DNA of 8,487 nucleotides from Candidatus Peregrinibacteria bacterium. GTDB taxonomy: Bacteria; Patescibacteriota; Gracilibacteria; UM-FILTER-43-11. The notes under the pieces are model-generated. The model did not search any database. It was not told the origin of the DNA and worked only from the letters and a program-made list of their open reading frames with translations. Position 1 is the first letter of the stretch. Every line of letters begins with the position of its first letter. The position numbers and the translations under genes were made by a program. Positions 6,135-8,487 of the stretch are shown one piece after another. The DNA lies in the NCBI GenBank assembly GCA_030637565.1, contig DAOWGG010000118.1:1-8487 (forward strand), read 5' to 3'.

Positions 6135-6887
6135 TTAGGATGAATGATTGCTTCCGAGATGTTTTTTGTGTGATGTATGAACATAGGATATGAAAGCTAG
6201 GGCGGCGATAATTAGGTAATTGGTTTTATTGTAAGCTGAAGGAGATCCGTGTAAAAAGTCAATTCCCAGAGCGCTGATTGAGTATAACATAATCGCCAAA
6301 CTGCTTACTACTCCAGTTAAATGAGTTCGCTTGACAGACTTAATTGAGATGCTGAATATAATGAATGTGGCTAATGCTGAGTATAATTGGGTCGGGTGAA
6401 TCGGATTTGTATAAGGGATATTAAAGGTATCAAATTGTATGCCCCACGGGAGGTTCGTTAGGCTTCCGTAATGGGTTCCGTTGAAGAAATGTCCGATATG
6501 AATAATGAAAAGGGCTGAAAAGCTGCTTAATGAAAAAACATCCAGCCATCCCCAGAAGTCTTCGTGGGCTTTCTGAGTTAAATAAAAGAGTGTTGCGAGC
6601 CCCGCATAAAGAATTCCGAAAGCGCTGAACCCCAGATCCCACAAAAAGAACATTCGAAGTGGGTGTTCGGTAAAAACAGAAAAATGTTCAGCAATGTAAA
6701 ATAACCTTCCTCCAATCAGTGAGATTAATATGAGCTTACTGAAATGCTCAACAACAAAACTAAGCTTTAATTTCTTTAGGCGAATAAAGCGCACTAAATG
6801 AACAATGGCAACAATGAAGGCTAGGACCAACAAGAGATTGAAGGTGGTTATGGTTATTGGGCCATATTGAAGAAGAATTTCGTACAT
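6135..6887 (-). CDS. Lgt-like (prolipoprotein diacylglyceryl transferase family) membrane protein, active site degenerate
   Basis: Lgt moves a diacylglyceryl group from phosphatidylglycerol to the lipobox cysteine of prolipoproteins. This 250-aa, about seven-TM protein keeps the family outline: GPITITTFNLL at the N-terminus, GGRLFYIAEH (59-68), HIGHFFNGTHYG (130-141), HPTQLY (164-169) and a C-terminal LYSISALGIDFLHG. By my alignment to remembered E. coli numbering, several key residues are replaced: Y26 by F16, H103 by F90, R143 by H130, N146 by H133, E151 by T138 and R239 by A206. G154 (G141) and an acid at E243 (D210) remain. Normal catalysis therefore looks doubtful, and it may be a repurposed or divergent homologue. 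The start follows a repeat-bearing leader without a Shine-Dalgarno. It is first gene of the three-gene membrane cluster. The stop is TAA. Confidence 0.82.
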   Translation of the reverse strand: MYEILLQYGPITITTFNLLLVLAFIVAIVHLVRFIRLKKLKLSFVVEHFSKLILISLIGGRLFYIAEHFSVFTEHPLRMFFLWDLGFSAFGILYAGLATLFYLTQKAHEDFWGWLDVFSLSSFSALFIIHIGHFFNGTHYGSLTNLPWGIQFDTFNIPYTNPIHPTQLYSALATFIIFSISIKSVKRTHLTGVVSSLAIMLYSISALGIDFLHGSPSAYNKTNYLIIAALAFISYVHTSHKKHLGSNHSS

Positions 6888-6892
6888 ACTTT

Positions 6893-6937
6893 AAGTGCGA
6901 GTCTCAAGCTTCAAGGTTTCAACACTTGAGACTCGCA
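6893..6937. repeat. Inverted repeat ahead of the Lgt-like gene
   Basis: TGCGAGTCTCAAG (6896-6908) and CTTGAGACTCGCA (6925-6937) are perfect 13-bp reverse complements around a 16-base loop that itself contains CTTCAAGG. The 16-mer AAGTGCGAGTCTCAAG (6893-6908) is shared exactly with 5274-5289. The hairpin lies between the surface-protein stop and the Lgt-like ATG. No T run follows on the minus strand, so it is more likely a repeat element or leader structure than a standard terminator. Confidence 0.75.
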
Positions 6938-6958
6938 GTTCATTAATAATTGGTTAGC

Positions 6959-8487
6959 TTATCGGATGACCTGAGTGCTGTCCAGACCGCCAGAGAGCGT
7001 GAATCCAGGAGGAGGATTGTTGAGAGCTCGAGGGTCTTTTTCAACAAAGAATGGGGCGAGTTCGGAGTTGTCCTCATCGATGAATCCGGTTGCTCCAGTG
7101 GTTAAGGTGATTAGGCTAGGTAGCGATCCTGTGATGCAGGTAATGTTATCATCGCATGAACCTCCTCCACTGAACTGACCGCCGTTGGCGATTTGACTTG
7201 CGATTACGGAGCCGTCCTCTATTTTATTTACGGTGGTGAACCGCCTTAGGTAGTCGAAGTCGTATCGCTGAGCGCAGTTGAGGCGAGCGTCACCTTCTAA
7301 ACAACTAATGCCTTCTGGTACTTTCTCCTGTCCTGCTCCTCCAATGGTATTACGAGAGGCAATGGATCCTTGCCAATAAAGCTGACTGCCAAGATCTTGA
7401 ACATTTCCAGTTGCCCCTCCGTAGTAAACTAGACTCTTTGGATCGCTAAGATCGCTATCTTCAGCGGGTCGGCTGATCACGCTACCTTCTGTATATAGAG
7501 TGGTGGCAATGTTGGTTGGAACTGATGATACATAGGTGTTAGCACCTTCTCCGATATTTTCGGCGATGACAATGATTCCAAGTGAGGCATTGTCGTTGCC
7601 GTAAGTAATGTTGCTCTTAATGAATACATTCGCTCCTCCTTTTACAATAATAGTGTAGGGTTTGTTAGGAGCTACGAGGTCATCGACACCATTGCCTAGA
7701 ATTAATTCTTCTGAAGCACTTCCGCTGTAAAAAGCAAGAAGGGTTCCATTTATCGTGTCTTCAACAATACAGCCTCCAGATGTGGTTTCAAAAGCGGTTA
7801 ATTCTTTAACAGAACAAGCTTCAACCCCTGCCGTTAGCTCAGCTACGTTTCGTCGAATTTGTTCTTGTAAATCTCGAGTGCTGTCGGTGCTCACCACATC
7901 GAACTGACGATCGGTGACAATTTGGTCTCCTGCGACGGTTCCAATCGCTTCTAGTCCAATATCTTTTACATTAATATCAGTAATAAGGGGTTCTTCGCTT
8001 GCATAAATAGTGAAAAAATCTTGGCCTGGGTAGCGGTAGGCGATCTCTTGAACGACTTGGAATTTAATATCTTTAATGGTAACAGGGATGAATTTTTCTG
8101 GTGTGAACTGAAGTTCTTTACCAGGCACTTTAGCCGCTACCGTAACACTTCCACCTCCAATTTTTAGATTTGCTGGATCGCTGCGGTCAATCTGTCCTGG
8201 AAGATAATTGTTAGGATCACTTAGGTCTCCCTCTGGATCGATTGGGTCGTAATTTTGTGGAATGCTTTCACGTCCGGTGATGGCGTAGGTTCCGTTGGGC
8301 TGAATTCCACTTGCACTTTCCACACCAAAATCATATGAAAATTTGTAGCTAGGATGGAAAGGTTGAAACATTCCATGGAAAGGGGAGTTGCTGGCGCTGA
8401 TATCTCCGATTAGGCTGGAGTGAGAGCCATCAAATAATTCATAACGGGTGCAGTAGTCACACGGTTCAAATGGGTCTGTCCAAGCAA
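6959..8487 (-). CDS. Large exported or surface protein, 3' part (start beyond right edge)
   Basis: The reading frame stays open through the right edge (8487), so the in-frame ATG at 8369-8371 is internal, not the start; 508 residues are visible before the TAA. Upstream of that methionine, the frame encodes a CDYC pair within EPCDYCTRY. The visible part is beta-rich and Gly/Ser/Thr/Asn-rich, with Asp-Pro segments (DPIDPEGDLSDPNNYL and later SDLSDPKSLV). A central block (TIIVKGGANVFIKSNITYG, then LGIIVIAENIGEG, TLYTEGSVISR, LYWQGSIASRNTIGG) looks like successive beta-solenoid rungs, followed by QRYDFDYLRRF. Eight cysteines are visible. No membrane anchor appears at the C-terminus, which ends STQVIR. 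I associate this block, from memory, with large uncharacterised CPR surface proteins; the function is unknown. The Lgt-like gene follows 71 bases later. Confidence 0.85.
   Translation of the reverse strand, partial: AWTDPFEPCDYCTRYELFDGSHSSLIGDISASNSPFHGMFQPFHPSYKFSYDFGVESASGIQPNGTYAITGRESIPQNYDPIDPEGDLSDPNNYLPGQIDRSDPANLKIGGGSVTVAAKVPGKELQFTPEKFIPVTIKDIKFQVVQEIAYRYPGQDFFTIYASEEPLITDINVKDIGLEAIGTVAGDQIVTDRQFDVVSTDSTRDLQEQIRRNVAELTAGVEACSVKELTAFETTSGGCIVEDTINGTLLAFYSGSASEELILGNGVDDLVAPNKPYTIIVKGGANVFIKSNITYGNDNASLGIIVIAENIGEGANTYVSSVPTNIATTLYTEGSVISRPAEDSDLSDPKSLVYYGGATGNVQDLGSQLYWQGSIASRNTIGGAGQEKVPEGISCLEGDARLNCAQRYDFDYLRRFTTVNKIEDGSVIASQIANGGQFSGGGSCDDNITCITGSLPSLITLTTGATGFIDEDNSELAPFFVEKDPRALNNPPPGFTLSGGLDSTQVIR

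Noticed and set aside
6896..6937. Hairpin read as a Rho-independent terminator for the surface-protein gene
   Set aside because: The 13-bp stem is strong, but no T run follows on the minus strand and one arm is a repeat shared with another leader.
8369..8371. In-frame ATG as the start of the surface protein
   Set aside because: The frame continues open for 38 more codons to the window edge with similar composition and a CDYC pair, so the methionine is internal.

Overview
The window looks like chromosome from a Patescibacteria/CPR-type bacterium, perhaps near the Peregrinibacteria/Gracilibacteria. This is judged by eye from the style of the proteins: a divergent PnpA-type PNPase, a short S15, a Lgt-like protein without its usual catalytic residues, a small two-TM protein of a type I associate with CPR genomes, and a large beta-rich surface protein. 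No database search was possible, so the placement is tentative. All eight supported genes are on the minus strand. Their stops are TAA (six) or TAG (two), none is TGA, and no in-frame TGA interrupts any conserved gene, so the standard code fits.

Reading in the direction of transcription (high to low coordinates), the layout is as follows. (1) 6959-8487: the 3' part of a large Cys-containing surface or exported protein; its start lies beyond the right edge. (2) 5316-6887: a tight three-gene membrane cluster (Lgt-like, two-TM protein, three-TM protein; gaps of 10 and 11 nt). (3) 4335-5255: a CorA-family divalent metal transporter. A short repeat (AAGTGCGAGTCTCAAG) lies just ahead of both the Lgt-like and CorA start codons. 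(4) 3972-4334: a very AT-rich gap full of hairpins. (5) 3345-3971: a small secreted eight-cysteine protein with its own Shine-Dalgarno sequence and a strong intrinsic terminator, unlike its neighbours. (6) 2921-3344: a gap holding the terminator, a nested palindromic element and a good extended -10 promoter for rpsO. (7) rpsO (S15) and pnp (PNPase) in the classic rpsO-pnp order, with a bidirectional terminator after pnp. (8) 1-359: no gene supported.

rpsO-pnp couples ribosome assembly to RNA turnover, as in many bacteria. A 9-bp stem would sequester the pnp start codon, which suggests translational control. The membrane cluster and the surface protein concern the cell envelope. The secreted-protein segment (about 3.0-4.3 kb) differs from its surroundings in ribosome-binding signal, terminator and flanking composition, and is the best candidate for an acquired piece. 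I did not find a convincing new multi-gene defence or mobile system.
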